Source of the DNA: Chara braunii
Taxonomy: Eukaryota > Streptophyta > Charophyceae > Charales > Characeae
Assembly (NCBI GenBank): GCA_003427395.1
Contig: BFEA01000243.1
Coordinates: 84,346-133,114, forward strand
Length of the DNA: 48,769 bases
Reading direction: 5' to 3'
Shown one piece after another: positions 1 to 9,002 of the stretch (its first letter is position 1; every line of letters begins with the position of its first letter). The position numbers and the translations under genes were made by a program. The notes under the pieces are model-generated. The model was not told the DNA's origin, searched no databases, and saw only the letters and a program-made list of their open reading frames with translations.

Positions 1-14
1 AAAAAAAAAAAAAA
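1..14 (+). repeat. Poly(A) tail remnant at window edge
   Basis: The window opens with 14 consecutive A. By analogy with the other A-tails here this is probably the tail of a plus-strand retroelement lying outside the window. Nothing else of it is visible. Confidence 0.4.
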
Positions 15-1088
15 TGGGCTAATGGAATCATCCAGTCGCCAGGGACTGATTCTACTCAGCGGCCATAGCATCGGGGACCACAAGTCCACATCTCCTGACT
101 TACTGAAAGCTAGTTATTGACTTGCCCTATTATGTACTACACGCAACGACAGACTATCATTAAGAGTATACACTGTCAGGCGAAATGCCTGAGAGCCGAA
201 GTTAATCTAAAACCTATTTGACCCACAATTACGGCCAGATTCATTCAATCCAGAAAGTCAAGCCTGCTAAGAATTCCCTAAAGCCCTGCTGACAGCCAAT
301 AGCACTACGATCATGTGTCGCTACGCAAATGGAATTCCGAGTATCGGGTAATGACTATGAGTTCACTACTGCTCCGTGCTCAACTTTTACTTAGACTAGA
401 AGACCAGAACTATCTGGAGGGGAGCTTTAAGCCAAGTTTAAGGGAAGAGAAAAAGGGAGAAAACTGAAAAACAAAGGAAGTAACATCGACCTGCGTCGAG
501 CGCTGCTCAAGACCAAACCTTCCTACTAACGTTCACACACACTGACATTCGCCACATACAGTATTGACCGTACTGGAGAAGAGTCGCCTAAAGAAAAGAG
601 GTCCAAACGAAAAGACAGGGAATAGAGAAGGAAGGACCATAAAACGAACAAAGAGGGTCAGGAACGGGAACTGAAACAAGGAAATTTAAAGAATTGAGAG
701 CGATATCGGCGCTGAGCCCTTCACCAGCCGCGAGCACCCATTTCCCCCCCTTCTCGCTTCCTCCTCCTCGCCGGTGGATGACGAACGTCAACCAAGCTCA
801 ACAAAGACTAGAAGCGGAGAATCTGGGTGAGTGGGACATCACTCCAGTGCAAGTTAGACGCGATGATGGCTTGATGCAAAGGTAAGATAAGAGATAACCG
901 CCGAATTAGTACGTCAGTCAGAGAAGAAGCCCAAGCCGGGAAGAAGACGCTACGACAGAATGAGAGATCTAACAAGGGGCAGGAACAGCGCGGGAACGCG
1001 GCCCGGAGAAAGTGGGGGAAAAACAAACTTAGCAGAACTTGTCAAAAAAAGTAAAATGAGCACATGGAGGGGGAGACACAGAGCACGG

Positions 1089-1091
<3 letters not shown>
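15..1091. other. Intergenic stretch, nothing recognised
   Basis: No long open frame, RNA gene or clear inverted repeat is seen. From about 430 to 700 the plus strand is purine-rich. The short frames here overlap one another on both strands and carry no recognisable motif. Confidence 0.5.

Positions 1092-1134
<43 letters not shown>
1092..1134. repeat. (GA)n microsatellite
   Basis: Uninterrupted GA dinucleotides lie immediately 3' of the NHL-protein gene stop codon (gene on the minus strand, so the transcript reads CT). It may sit in the 3' UTR or in an intron. Confidence 0.95.
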
Positions 1135-1136
<2 letters not shown>

Positions 1137-1152
1137 TCCAGTGCCTGGTGTT

Positions 1153-2697
1153 CTATCGCAAAGCCTCACTCTCCGGGACTTGTGGAGCCGGAGGCGGCAT
1201 AGACTGGGTGCGGTCTACAGGAGAATTGGAGACGACGGCGGGTTCGGTGGGAAGAGTTGAAGAGGCCACGGGTTGGTCTGGAATTGGGATGGGGGCCTGG
1301 GTGGGGGATCCTCCGCCTGGCCCCGCGCTCCCGCCGCATACATGCAATGCCGATTTCACGAGTGCAACTTCAAAGAGCGACCCGTCGTTACCTCCAGCGT
1401 ACAGTTTCAGATGCATCCCTTCGTCCTTGAAAGCCAATCCCCAGAGTCCATCGTCGGGATACGTAGCGATAGTCTCCACGCTGCTGGCACGCCCGCAAGG
1501 TGACTGAAGCGTGATCCAGCGGATGCGTCCACCTATCTCCGAGACGAAGAGATTACAGCCATCAGGGGTGACGAGGATGTCCCGCAAGCCCCGGAAGGTT
1601 GCAATTCCGCCATCGCCATTTATCACACCGGCTACCCCAGTGCCCGCGACCAGCGTGACCTCCCCCGACGTCGCCTGCATCGACCATATCCTGTGGTAAG
1701 CTCTGTCAACGAAGTATAGGCAAGCCCCGTCGGGCGCGAAGCTCTGGTGGTTGAAAAAAACCGTCGATATGTTCGGTTGGCTCCCGCTCGGAAAGCTTGC
1801 GACGGTCGTCCATGTTGATGATTGTCCAGCAACCGCGTTCTCGACGGCGGCGACCGGCGCAGCCAGAACCCGCGTAGGCTCCCCAATGTCTGAAAGGTAG
1901 ACCTGCGTTTTGGCGGGATTCAGCGTCAAGGTGCCGGACATGGCGGCGGGCTGGGAAGAAGATGTCCGATTACCGTCGGGCACCGACAGAAACGTCACCC
2001 TGGAGTACGTATCTTCGCCGAGGACGTCCGTGCTCAACATTAAATGCGTGCCAGATGGCGAGAGATCCATGCCTTTGATGCTCGACATCTTCGTCATGAC
2101 GCTCCCTGATTGGTACACGACGGGCAGAACGCGTCGAATCCCGCCCAAAGTCGTGTTTCGCCACCAATAACTGACAAGCTCTTCTTCGGCGAACGATTGC
2201 AATCCTTGGCGTAACGGGTCCAGATCACCCTTCCTCACAGCCATGACCTGAAGCCTTACCGTGCCGTTGACTTCGCAAGCATCGTCAAGGAGAAAATAAA
2301 ACACTCCGTCCGTGGGAAGGGAGGAGCGAAACACTATGTTCTTAATGATGGCCCCGCACCAAAGGTTGCTATCGCCGTCATTGCGAGTGTCGAGGTTAAG
2401 CCCCGGTGCAAGTTGGAGCACTTGCAGGGCGCTGGTTACGAGGTTCGGCTGCAGAATCGTCAACCCCGAGGAGTTCGCCATCGCTAGCGCCACGCGGCGA
2501 CTCTCCGGCCTCCCTGAGTCGTACCGCTCGCCTGACGAGGCGTGAAGAAAACTAGCGATGGCGTCGTCTTCGTCATCCTCGGCGGCCAGCACACCCCCGA
2601 GCAAAGTCAAGGCAATGACCGTCAAGATCAAGAAACACCGCCACCGCAGCCTCCCGACACGAAGCGCCCCTGCGGCAAGAAAAGCGACGAGATTCAT
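1153..2697 (-). CDS. NHL-repeat beta-propeller membrane or secreted protein
   Basis: The open frame codes for 514 residues from an ATG at 2697 to a TAG at 1155-1153. Residues 21-38 are strongly hydrophobic after a basic stretch (RLRWR), so a signal peptide or signal anchor is likely, with possible cleavage after A39. Sequons NSS, NGT, NTT, NRT and NIS and six scattered cysteines fit an extracellular protein. Residues about 200-450 form a beta-propeller. The clearest NHL unit is near residues 322-394, with PDGACLYFVD, VAGTG, NGDGG and VTPDGCNLFVSEIG. The last 55 residues are Pro/Ser/Thr-rich without a domain. NHL propellers usually bind protein, sugar or RNA partners; the ligand here is unknown. 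The frame has no stop over 1.5 kb and plausible codon use, so it looks like a real single-exon gene or a large first exon. A kinase domain in a later exon is possible, but none is seen downstream on this strand. Confidence 0.8.
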   Translation of the reverse strand: MNLVAFLAAGALRVGRLRWRCFLILTVIALTLLGGVLAAEDDEDDAIASFLHASSGERYDSGRPESRRVALAMANSSGLTILQPNLVTSALQVLQLAPGLNLDTRNDGDSNLWCGAIIKNIVFRSSLPTDGVFYFLLDDACEVNGTVRLQVMAVRKGDLDPLRQGLQSFAEEELVSYWWRNTTLGGIRRVLPVVYQSGSVMTKMSSIKGMDLSPSGTHLMLSTDVLGEDTYSRVTFLSVPDGNRTSSSQPAAMSGTLTLNPAKTQVYLSDIGEPTRVLAAPVAAVENAVAGQSSTWTTVASFPSGSQPNISTVFFNHQSFAPDGACLYFVDRAYHRIWSMQATSGEVTLVAGTGVAGVINGDGGIATFRGLRDILVTPDGCNLFVSEIGGRIRWITLQSPCGRASSVETIATYPDDGLWGLAFKDEGMHLKLYAGGNDGSLFEVALVKSALHVCGGSAGPGGGSPTQAPIPIPDQPVASSTLPTEPAVVSNSPVDRTQSMPPPAPQVPESEALR

Positions 2698-3352
2698 CGT
2701 ACCGTTAGCACTAGCAACGCTGATGTGGCCTGGCCTGTAGTATCGTCTCAGCTATTAATCTGACTACAGAGACTAAGCGTGTACTTGTACTACGCCTAAG
2801 TTCGTCAATGGTGAGTGGTGCAGGAGCAAGGAGGGAGGGAGGGAAGGAAGGAAGGGAGGGAGGGAGGGAGGAAGGGCGGGAAGAGAAAAGAGGAAAACAC
2901 TGTCGCCTTATCTTCGTATATGTTGTCGGAAGGCTGCCGTGATCTTTCGTCTGCTACGAGGCGAGCACGTCAGACAACCTCGACGTCATTCCCTGAGTGA
3001 AGAACAACATCGACGACAGCTCGAGCATCGGTTCGTGCATCAAATCAACTACACACGCATGGCTCGCGCACCAGCCGTCATCTATCTGATGCCGCAGGCG
3101 CTTCTCTTGCCGACTACACACTTCTCTTCACACCACGACTATCTGATCCCCTGCTTCTTCTTCCCCAGCTCTTCCGAGTCAAACCGACGAGCGCCTCGTC
3201 TTCTCCTTGCGGGTACGTGCAGTAAGAACGGCGATCCCTTCGATTCTGTCACAACGCTCACAGCCGCGGCCACGCCTGCGTACTCATACACACGCCCACA
3301 CAAAGCGCGCAAGAGAGAAAGACACGGACTTGAGACGGAGAATTCACGAAAG
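2698..3352 (-). promoter_or_regulatory. Upstream region of the NHL gene
   Basis: This is the only candidate 5' UTR and promoter for the minus-strand NHL gene. It contains a (GGGA/GGAA)n purine run at 2826-2882 (polypyrimidine on the gene strand). No convincing TATA box or other element is identified, and no second gene is supported. Confidence 0.3.
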
Positions 3353-3504
3353 ATCTATATAGCAGACTGAAGCTGACAGGAATCAAAGGTGCCCCGCCCA
3401 CCGAATTCTAACGACTTGTGCATCTGCCGCAGATTCCGCTGCGGATGGACGCATCTGACCGCAATGACGTCCACAGCAGCACGCAAGAGAAAGGCAGAGC
3501 GGCA

Positions 3505-3507
<3 letters not shown>
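3353..3507 (+). repeat. Dispersed repeat family R, copy 1
   Basis: This segment is homologous to 4245-4435. Both carry AGCAGA(C/T)TGAAGCTGAC, then the near-palindromic stretch GCAGATTC(C/G)GCTGCGGATG, and then GCATCTGACCGCAATGACGT. Copy 1 abuts a poly(T) tract. The family is not recognised and no coding frame is supported. Confidence 0.7.
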
Positions 3508-3510
<3 letters not shown>

Positions 3511-3547
<37 letters not shown>

Positions 3548-3625
3548 AGCATCATTCCATTATAATAGCAGAAGGAGGCCGGGAATCCCTCCACATCTCA
3601 ACCCGGAATGAAGAGCCAAGCCTCA
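3511..3625 (-). mobile_element. LINE 3' end with A-tail, minus strand
   Basis: A 33-nt poly(T) at 3511-3543 is the A-tail of a minus-strand element. Next to it, read on the minus strand, is GGGTTGAGATGTGG followed by a small hairpin (3574-3592, stem GGAGG/CCTCC). The same order (GAATTGTG, hairpin, short spacer, A-tail) occurs at 5766-5857, 40331-40423 and 41407-41490, the last two at the ends of recognisable LINEs. The element probably extends further upstream on the minus strand, to about 4100, but no protein motif is found there. Confidence 0.6.
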
Positions 3626-3645
3626 AAGAGGCTAACTGGAAACCG

Positions 3646-3744
3646 GGGGCTAAGTCCCACTTACCCGGATCCTCCATTCCCGACCGTAGATCATGAAAAT
3701 CAACGGCCAGAAATGAAGAATCCGGTCAAGTGGGACTTGGCCCC
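3646..3744. mobile_element. 99-bp TIR element (MITE), copy 1
   Basis: The ends are inverted repeats: GGGGCTAAGTCCCACTT at the left and AAGTGGGACTTGGCCCC at the right (16 of 17 positions pair). The interior is essentially identical to the copy at 5667-5765, which has the same 99-bp length. This is a small non-autonomous element by structure; the superfamily is not assigned because no clean target duplication is seen. Confidence 0.75.
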
Positions 3745-4133
3745 GGGTCCAGTGTCCCTGACTCCGATCAACAGTCATGCTATTTCTGAAGAGAAAAAGG
3801 GGGAAAATCAGACAATTCAACCTACCAAAAAACACAAAGGAATAAGCTAACGAACTAACTCGCAATCCATGATCCTACCAGCATTCATATCCGGGAGCAA
3901 TACCCGGCTTCGCTTCCTGAGAGTCCATCTGCGACTCCCCTGAATTCTACTGAGATCGTCCAATAGAAGGCCTGTTACCTAACCCGGAGCGCTTAACCAT
4001 TCTGCATTTATCACTTAACATTCAGGTAACCTTCTTAGTGAATCCGATCTGCCTAAGCCGGTAGGAAACAATTCTGAAAACAACACTAGATGCACCTCCG
4101 CCAAGAACAGAGGCATCTGGCTGCCAAAACTAG
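3745..4133. other. Non-coding, probable LINE 3' UTR remnants
   Basis: No gene is supported. Composition and phrases resemble the 3' UTR of the minus-strand LINE at 41432-42100. The stretch is bounded by the element at 3646-3744 and a 64-nt poly(A). Confidence 0.35.

Positions 4134-4197
<64 letters not shown>
4134..4197 (+). repeat. 64-nt poly(A) tract
   Basis: Uninterrupted A from 4134 to 4197 (the preceding TAG AA may add two). The length fits a young retroelement A-tail on the plus strand. Open frames running through it are poly-Lys or poly-Phe artefacts. Confidence 0.9.
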
Positions 4198-4199
<2 letters not shown>

Positions 4200-4244
4200 T
4201 CGAACTATCTATAAGCTCAAAGACCAGGAACGGCGGAGAGTTTC

Positions 4245-4435
4245 CGAAATATCTATAGAGCAGATTGAAGCTGACTGCAAGCAAGGGGGCGGCCCACCAA
4301 ATTTTCTAACTCCTTGGACCCTGCTGCATCACTCTGCGCATCTGCGGCAGATTCGGCTGCGGATGGATGCATCTGACCGCAATGACGTCCACAGCCGAGT
4401 CAAGACCGCCTTCAATGCGAGCACGGCACCAAAAA
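4245..4435 (+). repeat. Dispersed repeat family R, copy 2
   Basis: This is the second copy of the family at 3353-3507, with an extra internal piece of about 25 bp near 4310-4335. The shared core is GCATCTGACCGCAATGACGT followed by CCACAGC. It lies just 3' of the 64-nt poly(A) and just 5' of the TIR element at 4448. Confidence 0.7.
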
Positions 4436-4447
4436 AACAAAAAAAAA

Positions 4448-4695
4448 GGGAAAAGTTATAAACCCTCCCCGCGACGAAACCTTTGTGTCCGTTTCCCCCC
4501 AAACGGGGAAAAAACTGCCGCAGGTCCCATTTTTGCACCCTGGCTGGGCCGGTAACGGCCGCGGTGTAAAAATGGCCGGAAAGTGTTTTGGTGTTTTGGA
4601 AGGCGCAACACGTGAGGGGCTGCGGCACCTTTTTACTTGTTTCGGGGGAAATGGATTCAAAGGGTTCCTCGCGGGGAGGTTTTATGACCTTTCCC
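4448..4695. mobile_element. 248-bp element with long terminal inverted repeats
   Basis: The left end GGGAAAAGTTATAAACCCTC and the reverse complement of the right end GGGAAAGGTCATAAAACCTC pair with few mismatches. Pairing continues for roughly 70 bp through CCCCGCGA, a poly-C/G stretch and CTGCCGCAG. It sits in an A-rich tract, with A-runs on both sides that could be the target duplication. No coding capacity; MITE or foldback type, family not assigned. Confidence 0.75.
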
Positions 4696-4710
4696 AAAAA
4701 CAAGACACTC

Positions 4711-5095
4711 CTTTTGTGCGGGGATTGTTCCCCAACCAGGACACTCGGTTTGTTCAGGCCACAGTAGGCCACCCTGATTCCCATCGCCTTCTTAATCCAC
4801 ACTTTCACCTTTGTGCCCGGGATTGTTCCCCAACCAGGACACTCGGTTTGTTCAGGCCACGGTAGGCCACCCTGTTTCCCATCGCCTTCTTAAACCACCA
4901 GTACTTGGGCACTGCGCGCCGCGCCGCCCAAATCTCGAAGCAGCGCGGGCTGTCGATTCCATTTATCGACGGCCCGCCGGCTTTAACGCTAAGGCGTCGC
5001 CCAAGTACTTGTAGTTTAATCCACGCTTTCACCTTTGTGCGGGGATTGTTCCCAACCAGCACACTCGGTTTGTTCAGGCCACAGTAGGTCACCAG
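4711..5095 (+). repeat. Three direct repeats of about 90-100 bp
   Basis: Copies start near 4711, 4808 and 5033. Each has TTTGTGC(G/C)(G/C)GGGATTGTTC, then ACACTCGGTTTGTTCAGGCC, then a piece ending in CCCATCGCCTTCTTAA in the first two copies. The interval between copies 2 and 3 is enlarged by the inverted-repeat element at 4901-5010. Confidence 0.85.
4901..5010. mobile_element. Small inverted-repeat element inside the tandem repeat
   Basis: It begins GTACTTGGGC and ends GCCCAAGTAC, a perfect 10-bp inverted repeat, with GC-rich subterminal DNA and an inner TCGAT...ATCGA hairpin. It separates tandem copies 2 and 3, so insertion into a pre-existing tandem array is the simplest reading. No target duplication is clear. 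Confidence 0.6.
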
Positions 5096-5666
5096 CAGGG
5101 AAGCTGAGGTGAGGCGGGAGGAGAGTGTCAGTCACGAAAGGCAGCCGGACGGTGGTACAGGCTCCAACCCACCGTGTTTAGGCGGGTTTCAGGCCGTATC
5201 TAGGCCTGTGAAGTCCTATAGGTCTTACGGATTAGAATAGTAGGTAGACAGTAGGAACAGGAGATAGAATAGACTGGAAGAGTTTATCCTTCACCTTTTC
5301 CTCTCTCCCCCCGTAACTGCCCCCTCGGCAACCTTACCTCCATTCCCCGTCCTACACCTTCTACCCCCTTCCCCAGCCTCCTCATTGGGGAAAACCACCC
5401 ATCTCCTCCACCAGATACCTTTACTCCCCTCCCCAGCCTTCTGCACCCCCCCTTTTCACTCCTTTAAAGCACCTTCCTTTCTGTTCGCCATACACCCCCT
5501 CTTTTCAGAAGACATGTTACCAATCTACCCCCACCCCGACCCCATAGTTACATTAGCAGACCTAGATGAGCTCTCAGGACATTTAAATTCCATTTCAGAT
5601 GTTTTTCGGGTCTTACTAGTCCCGTCAAAAGCGAAGCTGGCTAATGCTGCCAGACGTGACTATCCG
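5096..5666. other. No gene recognised; C/T-rich stretch
   Basis: From 5280 to 5510 the plus strand is pyrimidine-rich. The frame at 5385-5717 (110 codons) has no recognised motif and runs into the MITE at 5667, so it is not called as a gene. Confidence 0.4.
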
Positions 5667-5765
5667 GGGGCCAAGTCCCACTTACCCGGATCCTCCATTC
5701 CCGACCGTAGATCATGAAAATCAACGGCCAGAAATGAAGAATCCGGTCAAGTGGGACTTGGCCCC
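5667..5765. mobile_element. 99-bp TIR element (MITE), copy 2
   Basis: Same element as 3646-3744. The ends here are perfect 17-bp inverted repeats: GGGGCCAAGTCCCACTT and AAGTGGGACTTGGCCCC. High identity between the copies suggests recent spread or a shared duplication. It is immediately followed by the LINE 3' end at 5766. Confidence 0.8.
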
Positions 5766-5822
5766 GGGTTGAATTGTGGGGACCCCGGCCCCGCCTTCTC
5801 AGTTTGACAATCAAACACACAT

Positions 5823-5857
<35 letters not shown>
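5766..5857 (+). mobile_element. LINE 3' end with A-tail, plus strand
   Basis: GTTGAATTGTGG, then a hairpin at 5778-5792 (stem GGGG/CCCC), then a short spacer and 31 A (5827-5857). It matches the 3' ends of the two larger LINEs in this window in order and spacing. The body upstream is not recognisable, so it is strongly 5' truncated or interrupted by the MITE. Confidence 0.65.
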
Positions 5858-5858
<1 letters not shown>

Positions 5859-6002
5859 ACAAAACTGCGGCTGTACATTTCGGTCCTCCAGGGAAACATA
5901 CAACACAAATTGCAAACGAATGTACGAAGGGCATTTTGGCGGGAGCTCATCGCGGCGGGAAATCTCTGTTCAAAATCTCCCCAAGCAGCATTGACCCATA
6001 TA

Positions 6003-6169
6003 GGGCGTCGCCGCACGGGACACGAAACGAAAAACGAAACGAGTGCATCTTCCTGAGAGAATGGCAAGGTTCATCGGTTTGCAATAAATAGAGACGAGTG
6101 TACTTTGCCACCTTTCGTGGGCACATGCACTCGTTTCGTTTTCGTTTCGTGTGCCGTGGGGCGAGACCC
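6003..6169. mobile_element. 167-bp Tourist-like MITE
   Basis: The left arm starts GGGCGTCGCCGCACGGGACA and the reverse complement of the right arm starts GGGTCTCGCCCCACGGCACA. Pairing continues through a CGAAACGAAAAACGAAACG-type stretch to about 45 bp. ATA lies on both flanks. Length (167 bp), arm layout and an inner TGCATCTTCC match the element at 40716-40882. The GGGC terminus with a 3-bp target duplication fits PIF/Harbinger (Tourist) MITEs. Confidence 0.75.
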
Positions 6170-6189
6170 ATAATAGAGATCAGTAACAG

Positions 6190-6444
6190 GTCCAGATAGA
6201 CAGGGTGCTGTGTCGTGGAGCGAGGCCCAAACACCGCCATCCCCCGCCATACCCAAGCACTCGCCACGAAAGAGCAGACGGCAAGATACGGGTCAGTACG
6301 CCGAATCGAGCCCCGATGAGCTGGCGTGCGACGCTGACAAGTCACCAAAATGAGCAAAATGGAGAATGCATTTCTCCCTAGAGCGGTGGAAGATACAGCC
6401 GCCACAGTTAGTCCTTTTCGCACCTCGTCAGTGGCGTGGCGAAG
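6190..6444. mobile_element. Degenerate MITE remnant of the same family
   Basis: From 6345 to 6444 the order AAATGAGCAAAATG, CGCCACAGTT, TTTCGCACCTCGTCAGTGGC, GTGGCGAAGCC parallels the element at 40886-41007 (AAATGTGCAAAATG, CGCCACAGTT, GTGGTGAGGCC). The left boundary is unclear; CGAGGCCC near 6220 may be a neighbouring end. Confidence 0.45.
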
Positions 6445-6917
6445 CCAGCCGATGAAAACTTTTTTTTCTTTTCCGATCAATATTCCTTTTTTCTCTTGTG
6501 AAGAGAAAAAAAATGATCAAAAATCAGATTTCATAGCCGCTGACAACTCACGAACGAAAGCCCGGGGGCGAGGTCCCACGAGCAAAGAGGATTGGATTAA
6601 GCTCCTGAATCTGGATGTGTTTTGTGCAGAGATGCAGAAAAGCAGTTCCATCTCGGTATCCTGCACCTCTCCACGAACACGTCCAGAGTCAGGCGTTCAG
6701 ATCCGATCCTCCTTGCTAAAGAGGGACCTCCGCCCCGCTTCTTCCTGGTGCCTGCTTGCGAGGTACAACGACGTGTAGCCAGCTGTTTTGTTTTTTGTTT
6801 TGTTCTTTGTTTGTCGGTAGTCTGCTTTTGCCTGCAAGATGGCTCCCCGCCCAATTTATTTATTTATTTATTTATTTATTTATTTTTCGCCCAATTATTC
6901 TTGATGCTCATTCCACG
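6445..6917. other. No gene recognised; (TTTA)n tract
   Basis: A TTTA repeat lies at 6857-6888. No plant U6 upstream element (consensus TCCCACATCG) is seen at the usual place before the U6 copy, which argues against a functional U6 promoter. Confidence 0.4.
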
Positions 6918-6930
6918 CAATCACACTACC

Positions 6931-6948
6931 GTCCTTCGGGACATCCGT

Positions 6949-6980
<32 letters not shown>

Positions 6981-7025
6981 GGCCCCTGCGCAAGGATGAC
7001 ACGCATAAATCGAGAAATGGTCCAA
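6931..7025 (+). ncRNA. U6: U6 snRNA retrocopy (probable pseudogene)
   Basis: The sequence runs from the 5' stem-loop GTCCTTCGGGAC through GGAACGATACAGAGAAGATT (containing ACAGAGA), AGCATGGCCCCTGCGCAAGG (containing AGC) and ATGACACGCATAAATCGAG to GAAATGGTCCAA. This is close to plant U6, with one base pair fewer in the first stem. It is flanked by the direct repeat CAATCACACTACC (6918-6930 and 7023-7035), the mark of target-primed retroposition, and lacks the usual T-run terminator. A recently retroposed copy is therefore more likely than an expressed gene, although all core catalytic segments are intact. Confidence 0.9.
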
Positions 7026-7033
7026 TCACACTA

Positions 7034-7139
7034 CCTTCTTCCCCCGAATACAACTTACGGTCATTATAGCTGTATTTAGACTAAAAACATACCCCAAATA
7101 CGGCTATAATGACCGTGCGTTGTATTCGGGGGAAGAAGG
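7034..7139. mobile_element. 106-bp palindromic MITE (TA target)
   Basis: The arms of about 43 bp are nearly perfectly complementary: CCTTCTTCCCCCGAATACAA at the left and TTGTATTCGGGGGAAGAAGG at the right, with an 18-nt loop. TA lies on both sides (7032-7033 and 7140-7141), as for Tc1/mariner-type Stowaway elements. The U6 retrocopy inserted at its left tip. Confidence 0.8.
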
Positions 7140-7141
7140 TA

Positions 7142-7414
7142 GGAATTCGTGGATGTATGTGACTGGAATTACGCCCAGAGCTGCATGTGTCTGACGGTAC
7201 GCGGGGCACGGAAACCAGTCGAAGGGCCTCGTTCGACAGCACTACAAAACCCTTACATGTAAGGTTTTCATGGTTCCACCCCTCCCTAGTCGAACTTGTT
7301 TTCACATTCGCGGGGCCTACAAAAGTAAGGGCTCCCCAGCCAAAACCGACCTTGATGTAAGGACGCCCGTGGAGGTGACTTGAAAGTAGGGGGTGGCACA
7401 TTACATCCGCAAAA

Positions 7415-7418
<4 letters not shown>
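7142..7418. other. No gene recognised
   Basis: A short imperfect inverted motif (AAACCCTTACATGTAAGGTTTT) lies at 7248-7269. Similar CTTAC...GTAAGGGTTTTG motifs recur at 36570-36590. No coding signal. Confidence 0.35.

Positions 7419-7454
<36 letters not shown>
7419..7454 (-). repeat. Poly(T): A-tail of a minus-strand retroelement
   Basis: Thirty-six T in a row. The adjacent minus-strand sequence ends with two copies of AATGCCAAAGAC before the tail and lacks the LINE hairpin found at the other A-tails, so it may be a different retroelement (SINE or processed copy). Its 5' limit is unknown. Confidence 0.55.
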
Positions 7455-7455
<1 letters not shown>

Positions 7456-8880
7456 GTCTGTCTTTGGCATTGTCTTTGGCATTCCTGGTCTAACCGCAGT
7501 GTTGCCCGGTAGACCACAGGACTGCAGTCCCACGGCAACCTCCAACGGCCGTGCGGTTCCCCGCCTGTGCCCTCGCAGTCCCTCCAGTTCAACATTTTGG
7601 CTGGCATTTGGAGGCGACCTTTGCGGGGGTCCGTGTGGAGGCGGTTGAGATGGCCGTTGGCGGTCTTAGGTTCGAATTCGAACGCAGCGAGTCCACGACG
7701 CTCGTTGGCACTGCCGCCCCTCCGCTGTCGTACTTTCCTGTGATCTTGTATATTGCAGTCCTCTGCCTTCCATGATTTGTCCTGATGTAAGTTGACAGCT
7801 CCGTTCCTTGTCCTTCGCTTGAGGAGCGCATGGCAGCCATGGTGAGGAAGACAGCTCCGTCTCCATGTGCCGACAGACCGTGAGGACGGCACTGGCGACC
7901 ATCGTCTTCTCATGCGGTGACAGTCTTCTCATCACCGCCTCATCCCTTCCGCCGCCGTCCATAGCTGAACTCCCTTGCGAAAACACGCCAGACGGTAGTC
8001 AAGCGAAGCCACGTGTGGATGTGACGAACCACTTCCCGACCCCGTGCTATCTTTCGTACCCCTTGACCCAAAACCCTTTTATTTTGTATCATACCAACCC
8101 CACAAAACCCCCGTCGCCTTTCTTGATTTCAGGCGCCTTGTTTGGGCCCCCATTCTTTTCGGAAGATCTATTGATTCTTGGAAATCTGCTTTTTGTAATT
8201 CGGGAAATGCACGGGAAATTACGCGCGCCTTAGCGAGCGCACTGGGAATCGGTCTCGACAGTTAGGAATTACGGAATAAGTGGAGCCCGACGTATCCTTT
8301 TCCTTGCATGAATGTTCTCGGTCACGTCGGAGAAAAGTTTAGGAATTTTGTGAGAATACGGATAGGCATAGGAATTCATTTTGCTGCGTCGAATTTCGCG
8401 CGCGGATATGGTGATTTCAATTTTTGAATTGGTTTTGGGCACAGGAAAGCTGTAACTGTTTTGGTGCCTTTTTCTCTTGTGGTCGGCACCGCGCATGCGA
8501 GCTTCCTCCTCCTTATTTCCCGCGCCATCCTTCCCCTGCACTCTCTCCTCTCTCGCTTCCCCCTCCTCTTCTTCTCCTATCGCAATTGTTTTTCCCTCTC
8601 TCCCTCTCTGCCTTTCGCGCGCCTGTTTCCCCTTCTTGATCATCTGAATCTTGCACCCGTCCCGCGCTGCTTTTCGCGCCTCATCACTTCTTGCTCTTCA
8701 ACCTTAGCTCGCAAAGCCCAGTTGATCCTCCGATCACCCCGGCTCACCAATTAGACGCGTTGAGTAAGAGGATCTCCCTATTGCGCAACGAATCTGATTG
8801 GCCGACTATCGCGTTCTGAAGGATCAACATGGCTTCCCTTGAGCACCTTTCGCTGAACCTTCTCTCCTTACACCTCGATC
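7455..8880. other. No gene supported
   Basis: Overlapping short frames occur on both strands without recognisable motifs. From about 8500 the plus strand becomes C/T-rich (TCTCTCCCTCTC), typical of plant-like promoter proximal DNA. Confidence 0.4.
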
Positions 8881-9002
8881 TCCCCTCTGACTCCTCCCCC
8901 ATCTATCTCCTTTCCCGCAACTATAAATTCTGCAAGCGCGCCCGCAAAACTCTCTTACGTTTTCCACTCGCAAGCCAGCTTAAGGGAAGCAGTGGCTAGG
9001 TG
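8881..9002 (+). promoter_or_regulatory. Promoter-like region with TATA box
   Basis: CTATAAAT at about 8921-8928 sits in a CT-rich stretch and is followed at about 30 nt by CTCTTACG and a C/A-rich leader. The first ATG (9003) opens only about 37 codons before TGA. If it is a promoter, its gene is not recognised; the giant LTR element inserted 1.6 kb downstream may interrupt it. Confidence 0.3.

Noticed and set aside
1064-1507. Frame with an Arg-Glu repeat over (GA)n
   Set aside because: A product of the microsatellite and the antisense of the NHL gene.
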